Assembly (NCBI RefSeq): GCF_001411495.1
Contig: NZ_CP012982.1
Location: 3,162,001-3,226,000, forward strand
Direction of reading: 5' to 3'
Length of the DNA: 64,000 nucleotides
Source of the DNA: Burkholderia cepacia ATCC 25416
Lineage (GTDB): Bacteria; Pseudomonadota; Gammaproteobacteria; Burkholderiales; Burkholderiaceae
Shown here in pieces: positions 8,794-17,960 of this stretch. Below the pieces are notes generated by a model. The model searched no databases. It was given only the letters and a program-made list of their open reading frames with translations, and had not been told where the DNA came from. Within the stretch, counting starts at the first letter, position 1; the number at the start of each line of letters is the position of its first letter. The position numbers were made by a program, and so were the translations under genes.

Positions 8794-10200
8794 TCAGGGT
8801 TCGGTCGCGGCCGCGACTTCGGCCGCTTCGGCGAGCGCGTCGAGAAAGCGCGTGCGCCACCAGTGCACGTCGCTCTTGCGCAAGATCGCCATCAGCGCCG
8901 CATGACGCTGGCGGCGCTCCTCGAGCGGCATCGCGAGCGCACGCTGGATCGCCTGCGCGGTGCCTTGCGTGTCGTACGGATTGACGAGCAGCGCCGACTT
9001 CAGCTGCTCGGCCGCGCCGGCAAAACGCGACAGCACGAGCACGCCCGGATCGGCCGCATCCTGCGCGGCGAGAAATTCTTTCGCGACGAGGTTCATCCCG
9101 TCGCGCAGCGGCGTGACGAGCGCGACGCGGCTCGCGCGATAGAGGCCCGGCAAGCGCTTGCGCGCGACGGTGCGGTGAATGTAGCGCATCGGCATCCATT
9201 CGAGTTCGCCGTAGTCGCCGTTGATCGCGCCGCACAGGCTGTCCATCTCGCGCCGCAGGTCGTCGTACGCGCCGAGATTTTCGCGGCTCGGCGCGGCGAT
9301 CTGGATCAGCGTCGCGCGGTCGCGGTTCTCCGGATACTGTTCGAGCAACTCGCGGAACGCATGCACGCGCTGCGGCAGCCCTTTCGTGTAATCGAGCCGG
9401 TCGACGCCGACCAGCAACTGGCGCCGCGAATATTCGTCGCGCATCCGCTCGAACATGTCGAGGCCGTCGCGGTCGCGCGCGAGCGCCTCGAACTCGTCGA
9501 CGTTGATGCCGATCGGGAACGCGCCCGCCGACAGCGTGCGGCCGAATGCACGCAGCCGGCCGTCCGGCAGCCGCGCGGCGCCGGCTTCCGCTTCGACGTA
9601 ATGCTCGAAGTGGAGCAGGTCCGACTCGGTCTGGAAGCCGACGAGATCGTATGCGAACAGCGAGCGCATCAGCCATTCGTGTTCCGGGATCGCGGCCATG
9701 ATCGGCGGCGGCGGCATCGGGATGTGCAGGAAGAAGCCGATCGGATTCGTACAGCCCATCGCGCGCAGCTCGGCGGCGAGCGGAATCAGCTGGTAGTCGT
9801 GGACCCAGATGGTGTCGTCGGGACGCAGCAGCGTGCGCAGCTTGCGCGCGAACAACTGGTTCACGCGCCGGTAGCCGTCGGCGAAGCGGCGGTCGAACTG
9901 AGCGAGATCGAGCCGGTAGTGAAACACCGGCCACAGCACGTTGTTCGAATAACCGAGGTAGTAGGCGTCGTAGTCCTGCGGGTCGAGATCGATCGTCGCG
10001 AGCTGGATGCCGCCGACGTTCTGGATCTGCACGTCGTCGCCATGCGCGGGCTGGTCGTCGCTGCCGCGCAGCCTTCCGCTCCAGCCGAACCAGACGCCGC
10101 CGGATTCCTGCAGGCTGTCTTTCACGGCAACGGCGAGCCCGCCGGCAGCGGCTTTACGGGGATCTGCAATGCGATTGGATACGACGACGAGTCGGCTCAC
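8794..10200 (-). CDS. otsA: Alpha,alpha-trehalose-phosphate synthase (UDP-forming), GT20
   Basis: This is a 468-residue glycosyltransferase family 20 enzyme that makes trehalose-6-phosphate from UDP-glucose and glucose-6-phosphate, a compatible-solute pathway. The start is GTG at 10200, preceded by AGGAGA; it yields MSRLVVVSNRIADP, the typical OtsA N-terminus with the glucose-6-phosphate/UDP binding arginine. Further family marks are VWFGWSG, WVHDYQLIPLAAELR and VLSRFAGAAEQL near the C-terminus. The length matches E. coli OtsA (about 474). No otsB phosphatase is adjacent, so dephosphorylation must be encoded elsewhere. Confidence 0.95.
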   Translation of the reverse strand: MSRLVVVSNRIADPRKAAAGGLAVAVKDSLQESGGVWFGWSGRLRGSDDQPAHGDDVQIQNVGGIQLATIDLDPQDYDAYYLGYSNNVLWPVFHYRLDLAQFDRRFADGYRRVNQLFARKLRTLLRPDDTIWVHDYQLIPLAAELRAMGCTNPIGFFLHIPMPPPPIMAAIPEHEWLMRSLFAYDLVGFQTESDLLHFEHYVEAEAGAARLPDGRLRAFGRTLSAGAFPIGINVDEFEALARDRDGLDMFERMRDEYSRRQLLVGVDRLDYTKGLPQRVHAFRELLEQYPENRDRATLIQIAAPSRENLGAYDDLRREMDSLCGAINGDYGELEWMPMRYIHRTVARKRLPGLYRASRVALVTPLRDGMNLVAKEFLAAQDAADPGVLVLSRFAGAAEQLKSALLVNPYDTQGTAQAIQRALAMPLEERRQRHAALMAILRKSDVHWWRTRFLDALAEAAEVAAATEP

Positions 10201-10632
10201 CAGCTCTCCTGACGATTGTTGGGGGAAGGTTCGTGCGGCCGTGGCGCGAGAAGCGGACGCCGCCATCGGCACGCGGTGTGCGAAGCGATGGGGCCGCAAT
10301 ACGATCGGACGGGAGTCAGGGCACGCGATTCGCCGTCCGAACGCGGAGTGCTTTTTTAAGCATACTCGTCATTCGTTCGTTTTAAAAGTCTGCGTCGGCG
10401 AGCGATGCGCGAGCGAACGCTGCGTTATCTCCATGTCGCCGGTGTGGCAACGCGCGATACATGGCCGGGATCGAAACTTGCGCAACGCTGCAATCGCGGC
10501 GTGCGCGATGGCATGCGGAGGACGGGCATCGCGCGCGATCGTCCGTGACGATGCGCGTTGCCGGACACGCGCACGATGCCGCGCCGGTCGGTACAAACGA
10601 CCGGCGACGACGCGGCTACGCCGACGGGCGAG
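10201..10632. other. Intergenic region upstream of otsA
   Basis: This holds the otsA leader on the minus strand. An AT-rich patch around 10345-10390 contains a short palindrome, TGCTT-TTTT-AAGCA (10349-10362), which may be part of a promoter. No gene was recognised. Confidence 0.4.
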
Positions 10633-10776
10633 CTACACGCACGCGTGCCGCGAATCGGAGAGGAGACGCGCGACGGCGCGCGTGCGAACGGTTCGAGCCG
10701 GACGGCGACGATGCACAGCGCATCGCGCGGTATGCGCAAGCGTGACGCAGGCGAACCGGCGAAACCGCGTGCGCAT
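10633..10776 (-). CDS. Possible 47-aa small protein downstream of the chemoreceptor gene
   Basis: An ATG at 10776 is preceded by AAAGGAGACGACG, an excellent ribosome binding site, and opens a frame of 47 codons. The peptide begins MRTRFRRFACVTLAHT and stays Arg-rich. That composition is common in spurious frames of high-GC DNA, so the coding call rests on the ribosome binding site and on being 22 bp downstream of the chemoreceptor stop on the same strand. No family was recognised. Confidence 0.28.
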   Translation of the reverse strand: MRTRFRRFACVTLAHTARCAVHRRRPARTVRTRAVARLLSDSRHACV

Positions 10777-10798
10777 CGTCGTCTCCTTTCGGTATCCG

Positions 10799-12433
10799 TT
10801 ACGCGGCGGCCGGTTGCCAGTGATGCGCGGCGGGTTCCTGCGCGTGCGCACCCGACGACGTCACGTGCGTGCCGGACGGCATCCGGAACGCGGCGACCGT
10901 TTCGGACAGCTCGCGACCTTGCGCCTCGAGCGACTTCGATGCGGCCGCGGCCTGCTCGACGAGCGCCGCGTTCTGCTGGGTCGTCTCGTCCATCTGCGTG
11001 ATCGTCAGGTTCACCTGGTCGATGCCGCGGCTCTGCTCGGCCGACGCGGCCGCGATCTCGCCCATGATGTCGGTCACGCGCGCGACAGCCTGCGTGACGT
11101 CCGACATCGTCTTGCCGGCTTCGCCGGCCAGCGCCGAGCCGTCGCGGATCGTCTGCACCGACGCGTTGATCAGTTCCTTGATCTCCTTTGCCGCCGTCGA
11201 CGAGCGTTGCGCGAGACTGCGCACCTCGCTCGCCACGACCGCGAAGCCGCGGCCCTGTTCGCCCGCCCGAGCCGCTTCGACGGCCGCATTCAGCGCGAGG
11301 ATGTTGGTCTGGAACGCGATGCCTTCGATGATGCCCGTGATGTCGGCGATCTTCGACGAGCTATGGCCGATTTCCGTCATCGTGTCGACCACGCGGCCGA
11401 CCACCGAGCTGCCGCGATGCGCGACATCCGACGCATTCGCGGCGAGCGCGCTCGCCTGTTGCGCGTTCTCGGCATTCAGCCGCACCGTCGACGTGAATTC
11501 CTCCATCGTCGCGGCGGTTTCCTGCAGCGACGCGGCCTGTTCCTCGGTGCGCTGGCTCAGGTCGAGGTTGCCCGACGCGATCTCGCTCACGGCATGCGCG
11601 ATGCTGTTCGATGAATCGCGCACGCGGCCGACGATGCCGATCAACCGCTCGTTCATCGTCCGCAGCGCTTCGAGCAGGTCGCGGGTCTCGTCGTTGCCGC
11701 TGACGTGGATGCGGCTGCCGAGATCGCCGTTCGCGACCGTGCGCGCGACGTCCACGGCCGAGCCGATCGGCACCGTGATCTTGCGTGTCAGCCACAGGCC
11801 GCCGCAGGCCGCGACCGCGACCGCGATCAGGCAGATGCCGGCCAGCAGGTTGCGCTCCATCGCATAACGATCCGCGAATTGCTGGGCGATCGCGAGTTCG
11901 CGTTCATGCGTATAGCTCGCGTAGGCATCGGTCGCGCGCACGAGCTGCGCGAGCAGCGGGCGGCAGTTGTCGTCGATGTCGGCGGTCGCCTCTTCTTTCT
12001 TGCCGGCTTGCGCGAGCCCGACGATACGCAGCGCGACGGGCCCGTAGCTCGATTCGATGCGGGCGATGTTGCCCACCAGTTCGCGCGCGCGATCGGAGGT
12101 GTCGGTCGCGTTCGCCATCATCTCCTTGAGCTTCGCGAGATGTTCCTGCACGTCCTTGTGCGCCTGGTTCACCTCGGCCAGTTCGAGCTCGAGATCGGAC
12201 GGTTTGGTCACGAGCACGATGTTGCGCGCCGCGATCGCGCGCCGGTCGACCGCAGTTCGGATTTGCGCGGACTGGTTCGCCCGCGCGTTGATGCCGTTCA
12301 TGTAGCGGGAAAACTCGGCGTTCGTATCGGATAGCGCCTTGAGTGCCACGCCCGACACGATCACGACGACCGCGGCGAGCAGGCCGAAGCCGCCAAGGAG
12401 TTTTGTCTTGATGCTCATTCTGGCGATATTCAC
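10799..12433 (-). CDS. Methyl-accepting chemotaxis protein
   Basis: This is a 544-residue transmembrane chemoreceptor. The start is GTG at 12433 with CAGGGG upstream; an internal ATG at 12418 has no ribosome binding site. Order of parts: membrane helix (KLLGGFGLLAAVVVIVSG), four-helix-bundle periplasmic sensor to about residue 190, second membrane helix (LLAGICLIAVAVAACGGLWL), HAMP domain, and a cytoplasmic methylation/signalling hairpin whose tip contains IAFQTNILALNAAVEAARAGE and GRGFAVVASEVRSLAQRS. It relays ligand binding to CheA/CheW. The C-terminus (HHWQPAAA) lacks a CheR-binding NWETF-type pentapeptide. A sigma-28-like promoter precedes it. The ligand cannot be predicted. Confidence 0.94.
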   Translation of the reverse strand: MNIARMSIKTKLLGGFGLLAAVVVIVSGVALKALSDTNAEFSRYMNGINARANQSAQIRTAVDRRAIAARNIVLVTKPSDLELELAEVNQAHKDVQEHLAKLKEMMANATDTSDRARELVGNIARIESSYGPVALRIVGLAQAGKKEEATADIDDNCRPLLAQLVRATDAYASYTHERELAIAQQFADRYAMERNLLAGICLIAVAVAACGGLWLTRKITVPIGSAVDVARTVANGDLGSRIHVSGNDETRDLLEALRTMNERLIGIVGRVRDSSNSIAHAVSEIASGNLDLSQRTEEQAASLQETAATMEEFTSTVRLNAENAQQASALAANASDVAHRGSSVVGRVVDTMTEIGHSSSKIADITGIIEGIAFQTNILALNAAVEAARAGEQGRGFAVVASEVRSLAQRSSTAAKEIKELINASVQTIRDGSALAGEAGKTMSDVTQAVARVTDIMGEIAAASAEQSRGIDQVNLTITQMDETTQQNAALVEQAAAASKSLEAQGRELSETVAAFRMPSGTHVTSSGAHAQEPAAHHWQPAAA

Positions 12434-12502
12434 GTTGTGCCCCTGCGCGTGTGGTTGGCAAATTGAATTTATTGTTCGACCAGATACGGGCTCGTGCCGG
12501 CA

Positions 12503-12529
12503 TTAACGGGTATACCGAATGATTCTTTA
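12503..12529 (-). promoter_or_regulatory. Sigma-28 (FliA)-type promoter for the chemoreceptor gene
   Basis: On the minus strand TAAAGAAT is followed after exactly 11 bases by CCCGTTAA. The remembered flagellar sigma-28 consensus is TAAAGTTT-N11-GCCGATAA; this element keeps TAAAG, the final T of the first half, and six of eight bases of the second. It lies about 70 bp upstream of the GTG start, in the right orientation, so the receptor probably belongs to the class III flagellar/chemotaxis regulon. Confidence 0.68.
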
Positions 12530-12887
12530 CCCTTCGAAAACCCTGATATTAGTTTTTTTAGCGCTGGAATCCTTTTCGGATGGGTTTGCTCGAACCCGGG
12601 CAGAAAGAACCGAGGCGCCCGTGATTCAAAGGTTTATACGTGGAATTTGAAACCGGTTTTATCAGGCGAGGCAAAAGAGATCTTTTTGCTAATAATCGTC
12701 TGATGAATTTGTTTTTATTTATGGGTGAATAAAGTGGAATTCCCTTGCGCCCTAATTGGGGAGGGAATCGGTGCGCGTCGTCGGTATGTGTCGCGCGATG
12801 GGCGGTAAAGTCCGGAAAGCGGAAATTCGCGACGGAGCGGGGGCGCCGCAAAGCGGCCCGCGGCGGGCGCCGCGGGCCGTGAGAGGG
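12530..12887. other. Low-GC intergenic region
   Basis: This stretch between the chemoreceptor promoter and the TonB receptor stop is clearly AT-richer than its surroundings, especially 12530-12760. No gene, tRNA or clear repeat was found. Open frames here give unstructured peptides without ribosome binding sites. It could carry the 3' end of the receptor transcript or old horizontally acquired DNA. Confidence 0.4.
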
Positions 12888-14966
12888 TCAGAACGTGGTG
12901 CGCAACCCGGCCATCACGCTGCGGCCGCCTTCCGGCGCGAGGCCGCGCACGACCGAGGTCGAGTAGCGGATTTCCTGGTTCGTCAGGTTGTCGCCGCGCA
13001 GGTACGCGAGCCAGTGCGTCGCACCGACGCGGAACTTGTAGGTCAGCATCACGCCGAGCGACGTGTAGCCGTCCGTCGAAAAGTCGTTGTCGGGCACGCG
13101 ATGCTGCGACCACGCATGCGTGACCTGCGCGCGCGCACCGAACGGGCCGTAGCCGTAGTCGGCCGCGAGCGTCGCGCGCAGCGGCGCGATGCGCGGCAGC
13201 GGCTGGCCCGTATCGACGTTGCGTGCGTGCGTGTAGTCGGCCGTCAGCTCCAGGTCGACCGTATGGCCGCGCCGCGCGAAGGCGCGCCACTTGCCGTCCA
13301 GCTCGATGCCGTAGAACTCGGCGCGCACGCCACGGTAGATCGCCTCGTTGAGCGAACCGTCGGTACCGGGCGCGACGGGTTCGCCGTCGTCGTCCACGAC
13401 GCGGCCCGTGTTGTACTCGGTCAGGTAGTTCGAGAAGCGGTTGTAGAACACGCCGACGCTGCCGCGATTCGGCCCGCTCGCGTAGCGCAGCGACAGGTCG
13501 GTCGACACGGCCTTTTCCTTCGACGCGTTCGGGTTGCCGATCAGGAACTGGCCGGTCGCATCGTGCGGGCCGTTCGAATACAACTCGTAGAAGGTCGGCG
13601 CACGTTCGGTGTATGCGACGTTGGCCGCCACCGACCACACGGGCGTCAGCGAGAACAGCGCGCCGGCCGAGACGCTGCCGGCATTGAAGTCGCGCGGCTG
13701 CGCTCCCGCGAATTTCTCGACGCCGGCCGGATCGGGATCGACCTTCACGTGCTCGAAGCGCCCGCCGAGGCTCAGCTTGAGCGCCGGGACGACCTGCCAT
13801 TCCTCGAGGCCGAACAGTGCGACGCTGTTCGTGCGCGTGGACGGCACGAGCAATTCGTCACCGAGCGCGGAGAACGTGTTCTGGCCGAACTGCACGCCGA
13901 TCGCGCCTTCGAACGGGCCGATCCTGCGATGCCGCGCCTCGATGCGCGCCTCGTAGCCGCGGTTGCGGAAGGTGGTGGCCGTCTCGCCGTTGTCGACTTC
14001 CTTGTGGCGATAGTCGGTGTACGCGAAGTCGAATTTCAGCTTCGTGAACGGCCCGCTCAGGTTGCGTATCTCGGAGGCGAGCGCGAGCCGTTCCTGGCGC
14101 ATCCGCAGGCGCACGTCGTCCTCGGCGACGGAGCCGTAGTTCGACTCGTAGCCGCTGTACGACAGACCCGCGAAACCGTCGGCCCACGTGTACGACGCGC
14201 CGACCGCGCCGCCATGCACGCGGCCGTCGCTGTTCGGCACGTTGCCGTACGGTTGCGGCGTGTCGGGGCCGTCGATCGCGCGTTGCTGGCTGCTGCGCGC
14301 ATAGCCGGGAATCCGCAGCTTGCTCGTTTCGCGGTCGAACGCGTCGACATGGAACGCGAAGCGGCCGTTGCCGCCTTCGACCTGCGCGGCGCCCGCGCGC
14401 ACCGAATTCGCGCCGCCGTAGCGCGCGTCGAGCGCGCCCGTCACGCCTTCGATCGCCTCGCGCGGAATCCGGTTGTCGATCGTGTTGACGACGCCGCCCA
14501 CCGCATTGCCGCCGTACAGCAGCGCGGCCGGCCCGCGCACGATTTCGACGCGCTCGATCGACAGCGGATCCTGCGGCACCGCATGGTCGTACGACAGCGA
14601 CGACGCGTCGTAGGCCGCGACGCCGTTCTGCAGCAGCCGGATCCGGTCGCCGTCCATCCCGCGGATGATCGGGCGGCCGACCATCGGCCCGTAGGTGGTG
14701 GTCGACACGCCGGGCAGCCCGTTCAGCGTCTCGCCGAGCGAATCGGCCTGGCGGCGCGTCAGCGCGTCGCCGGACAGTTGCGCGGTCGGCGAGATCAGGT
14801 CGGTGTCGCCGAGCGGGTTCGCGGTCACGAAGATCGGCGCGAGCGCAGTGGTTTGCGTCGGTGTCGGCGAGGCGGGCGTATCGGCCTGCGCGTGCGCGAC
14901 GGCGGCGAACAGCATCAGCGAGACGGGCGAGAGCGGGCGAAGCGGTAGACGAGGGAGGTCGCGCAT
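12888..14966 (-). CDS. TonB-dependent outer-membrane receptor, ZnuD-like
   Basis: This is a 692-residue TonB-dependent receptor. The ATG at 14966 gives a normal signal peptide (LSPVSLMLFAAVAHAQA). The plug domain has IFVTANPLGDTD, LGETLNGLPGVSTTTYGPMVGRP, IRGMDGDRIRLLQNGV, VEIVRGPAALLYGGNAVGG and VVNTIDNRIP; the wording of the plug resembles the zinc receptor ZnuD of Neisseria more than siderophore receptors. The barrel ends in the expected aromatic residue (MAGLRTTF). A palindrome closely resembling a Zur box lies about 180 bp upstream. Zinc is therefore the most likely substrate, but this is inferred from resemblance and the putative operator. Confidence 0.86.
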   Translation of the reverse strand: MRDLPRLPLRPLSPVSLMLFAAVAHAQADTPASPTPTQTTALAPIFVTANPLGDTDLISPTAQLSGDALTRRQADSLGETLNGLPGVSTTTYGPMVGRPIIRGMDGDRIRLLQNGVAAYDASSLSYDHAVPQDPLSIERVEIVRGPAALLYGGNAVGGVVNTIDNRIPREAIEGVTGALDARYGGANSVRAGAAQVEGGNGRFAFHVDAFDRETSKLRIPGYARSSQQRAIDGPDTPQPYGNVPNSDGRVHGGAVGASYTWADGFAGLSYSGYESNYGSVAEDDVRLRMRQERLALASEIRNLSGPFTKLKFDFAYTDYRHKEVDNGETATTFRNRGYEARIEARHRRIGPFEGAIGVQFGQNTFSALGDELLVPSTRTNSVALFGLEEWQVVPALKLSLGGRFEHVKVDPDPAGVEKFAGAQPRDFNAGSVSAGALFSLTPVWSVAANVAYTERAPTFYELYSNGPHDATGQFLIGNPNASKEKAVSTDLSLRYASGPNRGSVGVFYNRFSNYLTEYNTGRVVDDDGEPVAPGTDGSLNEAIYRGVRAEFYGIELDGKWRAFARRGHTVDLELTADYTHARNVDTGQPLPRIAPLRATLAADYGYGPFGARAQVTHAWSQHRVPDNDFSTDGYTSLGVMLTYKFRVGATHWLAYLRGDNLTNQEIRYSTSVVRGLAPEGGRSVMAGLRTTF

Positions 14967-15146
14967 GGTCGGTGAATCAATTGGAATGGGTTGGAATCCG
15001 ATCGGAAGGCGAGCCATGCGGGTCACGGCTGGATACGATATATTGTTGCGTCTGCGGCGCGCAGTGACCCGTCTGGATATGACTCGGCGTAACCCGGCCA
15101 CCGGGATGAAGCGGCTTCAAAGCGGCTTCAGGTGGGCGAGAACGTA

Positions 15147-15167
15147 AAATGATATGTTATATCATTT
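15147..15167. promoter_or_regulatory. Zur-box-like palindrome
   Basis: A perfect inverted repeat has arms AAATGATAT and ATATCATTT separated by GTT. The core TGATAT-GTT-ATATCA differs from the remembered Zur consensus TGTTAT-N3-ATAACA by one base per arm. It lies between the divergent ZnuD-like receptor and alcohol dehydrogenase genes, 180 bp and 230 bp from their starts. An alternative reading is a site for another Fur-family or GntR-type regulator. Confidence 0.6.
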
Positions 15168-15397
15168 CAAATTCCAAGCAAAACGGCGGCCGGCCACAGG
15201 GTTTCCGACAAACGGCTGAAATGGCTGCGAAAGCAGAGGCGGGCCGTCGACCCGGCGGCGCAGCGGCAGCTTGCGCGAGATGTCCCGCCGTGAATTCGCC
15301 ACCGGCGCGCACGATTCCTGCCCCGTTGACGCGTATCAATGCGTTCCGGGTTCGAGCCCGGATACTGGTGCGCTCATCGACCAGACAGGAGCGACGC

Positions 15398-16426
15398 ATG
15401 ACTCAAACCATGAAAGCGGCCGTGGTGCACGCGTTCGGCGAGCCGTTGCGCATCGAGGAAGTGCCGATCCCGACGCCGGGCCCCGGCCAGATCCTCGTCA
15501 ACATCAAGGCGTCGGGCGTCTGCCATACCGACCTGCACGCAGCCGACGGCGACTGGCCCGTGAAGCCGACGCTGCCGTTCATTCCCGGACACGAAGGCGT
15601 GGGCGTCGTCGCGGCGGTCGGCGCGGGCGTCACGCACGTGCGCGAGGGCGACCGCGTCGGCGTGCCCTGGCTCTACACGGCATGCGGTCACTGCGAGTAC
15701 TGTCACACCGGCTGGGAAACCCTCTGCCACGGGCAGCAGAACACCGGCTATTCGGTCAACGGCAGCTATGCGGAATACGTGCTGGCCGATCCCGATTACG
15801 TCGGCCATCTGCCGGCGCAGGTCGCGTTTGACGAGATCGCGCCGATCCTGTGCGCGGGCGTGACCGTCTACAAGGGCATTCGCGTCACCGATACGCGTCC
15901 GGGCCAGTGGCTCGCGATTTCCGGTATCGGCGGGCTCGGCCACGTGGCCGTGCAATACGCGCGTGCGATGGGCCTGCACGTCGCGGCCGTCGACATCTCG
16001 CCCGACAAGCTCGCACTCGCGCGCGAGCTGGGCGCGCAGCTGACGATCGATGCGTCGATCGACGATCCCGCGAAAGTGATCCAGAAGGAAATCGGCGGCG
16101 CGCACGGCGTGCTCGTCACGGCCGTGTCGCGCAGCGCGTTCGCGCAGGCGCTCGGGATGGTGCGGCGCGGCGGCACGGTGGCGCTCAACGGTTTGCCGCC
16201 GGGCGATTTCCCGCTGCCGATCTTCTCGAGCGTGCTGAACGGCATCACGGTGCGCGGGTCGATCGTCGGCACGCGGCGCGACCTGCAGGAGTCGCTCGAT
16301 TTCGCGGCGGACGGGCTGGTGCGCGCGCATATCCATCGCGACCGGCTCGGCAACATCAACGACATATTCGCGCGGCTGCGCGAAGGGAAAGTCGACGGTC
16401 GTATCGTGCTCACCGACATGCACTAA
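15398..16426 (+). CDS. Zinc-dependent alcohol dehydrogenase (AdhP/AdhA type)
   Basis: This is a 342-residue medium-chain dehydrogenase. The catalytic-zinc region is [15 protein letters not shown] with GHEGVG after it, and the structural-zinc lobe is [15 protein letters not shown] with its four cysteines. The NAD-binding Rossmann motif is [17 protein letters not shown]. It oxidises primary alcohols or reduces aldehydes with NAD(H). The ATG at 15398 is preceded by CAGGAG; longer upstream frames are not supported. The gene is divergent from the ZnuD-like receptor and shares its intergenic palindrome. Since the enzyme needs two zinc ions, co-regulation would make sense but is not shown. Confidence 0.92.
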   Translation: MTQTMKAAVVHAFGEPLRIEEVPIPTPGPGQILVNIKASGVCHTDLHAADGDWPVKPTLPFIPGHEGVGVVAAVGAGVTHVREGDRVGVPWLYTACGHCEYCHTGWETLCHGQQNTGYSVNGSYAEYVLADPDYVGHLPAQVAFDEIAPILCAGVTVYKGIRVTDTRPGQWLAISGIGGLGHVAVQYARAMGLHVAAVDISPDKLALARELGAQLTIDASIDDPAKVIQKEIGGAHGVLVTAVSRSAFAQALGMVRRGGTVALNGLPPGDFPLPIFSSVLNGITVRGSIVGTRRDLQESLDFAADGLVRAHIHRDRLGNINDIFARLREGKVDGRIVLTDMH

Positions 16427-16440
16427 AGCGCATTCGGGCC

Positions 16441-16473
16441 CGCTGCCGCGACGCGACGGACGTCGCGGCAGCG
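16441..16473. terminator. Bidirectional terminator-like hairpin
   Basis: The 13-bp arms (16441-16453 and 16461-16473, core GCTGCCGCGACG) enclose a seven-base loop between the converging alcohol dehydrogenase and Asp-box genes. There is no U-tract, so efficiency is uncertain. Confidence 0.6.
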
Positions 16474-16490
16474 CTGCGCTCACGCGTGCA

Positions 16491-17960
16491 TCACGGCGCG
16501 AAGAACACGTCGGTGCGGTTCGTCAGGTTGCCCGCGCTGGTCTGCACGAAGAACGGATGGAACGACGACGAAGGCATCACGTCGAGCCCCTGGTAGTCGC
16601 CGATGAAGAAGCCTTCCGCGTTCGGCGCGAGCTTCATGTCGAACGGGCCGCCGACGCGCCGCTCGTCGGCGAACGTCGTGCCGCCGTCATGCGAGATCTT
16701 GCGCCAGAAACCGGTCGGCAGCGTCGTCGTGTTGCCGGCCTGCAGGTCGCGGAAGTCGTAGTAGGTGACCATCACGGCGCCCGTGTTGTCGACGCGCACC
16801 GACGGATTGAACGCGGGGCGCCCGGTCGGCGTGTTCAACTGCTGCGGCGTGCTCCACGTCGCGCCGCCGTCCTTCGACGTCGATACGGCGATCTCGTCGT
16901 ACGTGCCGCCGTTGAAGCGGCTGTCCTGCCACACCACGTAGAGCTGCCCCGAGGCCGGATCGATCGCGGGTTCCGGAATGATGTCGCCGGTGCGCACGGG
17001 CTCGCCGGTGTTCGGATCGGTGACGCCGACCGTCTGCAGCCCCGCGATCACCTGCGGCTTCGTCCACGTCGCGCCGTCGTCGGTCGACTTGATGAACGCG
17101 ACCTTGCCGGCTGCCTTGCTGAACGGCGGCTGGATCAGGTCGAAGAAGTCGTAGAGCGTGCCGCTCTTCGGATCGACGACGATCTGGTTGCCGATCGTCT
17201 GCTGACGCGACGGCACGTTGACGATCACCTTCGGGGCGCTCCACGTCTTGCCGCCGTCGGTCGTCTTCGAGAACAGCGTCGGCCCGCGGTATGCGTGCGT
17301 ATGCAGGTTCGCGTACGGGTTGCCGTTCGGCAGCTCGAGGCGGTCCCACACCGCGTAGGCCGTGCCGGCCTTCACGGGGTTCGCCGTCACCGATTCCTTG
17401 TCGTTGAAGAACTGCGTCGTCGGTTCGTCGTTCGCGATCAGCACGGCCGGGCTGCTCCAGGTCTGCCCGCCGTCGGTCGACACCGACGCGGCCACCGCGT
17501 TGGCATTGTTCGACTGGTTGAAGGAGATCGATACCGAATACGCGGTGCCGTCCGGCCCGAACGATACCCACGGATCGGACGCGCGCTCGTACTTCAGCCC
17601 GCCCGGCGCGCATGCGCTGAACGGCTGCGGCGTGCGCGCCCAGGTCGCGCCCGCGTCGAACGTGTAGCCGGCGACGAGCCCGTGGGCGCCGCCGTTCGAC
17701 CAGCGGTCCTGCTGCCACACGCCGATCATGTTCATCGGGTTCGCCGGGTTGACCGACAGCCACGGTTCGACCTCGGCGTTCACGTAGTTCGTGCCGGGGC
17801 CGCCGATGGTGCAGGCGGCGAACGGGCTCGGGCCGGACACGACCACGGGGTCGGCATGCGCGGCCGCGGCGGCGGCCATTGCCACGGTTGTCGCGGCGGA
17901 CAGGCGGGTGAGGCGGGTCAGGCCGGTGATAAGCGAGTGGGATACGGTCGAACGTCGCAT
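16491..17960 (-). CDS. Secreted sialidase-like protein with six Asp-box (BNR) repeats
   Basis: This is a 489-residue exported beta-propeller protein. The ATG at 17960 begins a signal peptide ending near AAAAAAHADP. Six Asp-box repeats of the form S-x-D-x-G-x-T-W/F are visible: FDAGATW, TDGGQTW, TDGGKTW, TDDGATW, KDGGATW and HDGGTTF, spaced as expected for a propeller. Asp boxes occur in sialidases but also in many non-enzymatic propellers. The arginine triad and nucleophile tyrosine of true sialidases could not be assigned, so enzyme activity is uncertain. It is monocistronic, converging on the alcohol dehydrogenase gene. Confidence 0.8.
   Translation of the reverse strand: MRRSTVSHSLITGLTRLTRLSAATTVAMAAAAAAHADPVVVSGPSPFAACTIGGPGTNYVNAEVEPWLSVNPANPMNMIGVWQQDRWSNGGAHGLVAGYTFDAGATWARTPQPFSACAPGGLKYERASDPWVSFGPDGTAYSVSISFNQSNNANAVAASVSTDGGQTWSSPAVLIANDEPTTQFFNDKESVTANPVKAGTAYAVWDRLELPNGNPYANLHTHAYRGPTLFSKTTDGGKTWSAPKVIVNVPSRQQTIGNQIVVDPKSGTLYDFFDLIQPPFSKAAGKVAFIKSTDDGATWTKPQVIAGLQTVGVTDPNTGEPVRTGDIIPEPAIDPASGQLYVVWQDSRFNGGTYDEIAVSTSKDGGATWSTPQQLNTPTGRPAFNPSVRVDNTGAVMVTYYDFRDLQAGNTTTLPTGFWRKISHDGGTTFADERRVGGPFDMKLAPNAEGFFIGDYQGLDVMPSSSFHPFFVQTSAGNLTNRTDVFFAP

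Noticed and set aside
12558..12851. Minus-strand frame in the low-GC interval beside the TonB receptor
   Set aside because: No ribosome binding site and no protein-like pattern; the AT-rich composition alone explains its different look.
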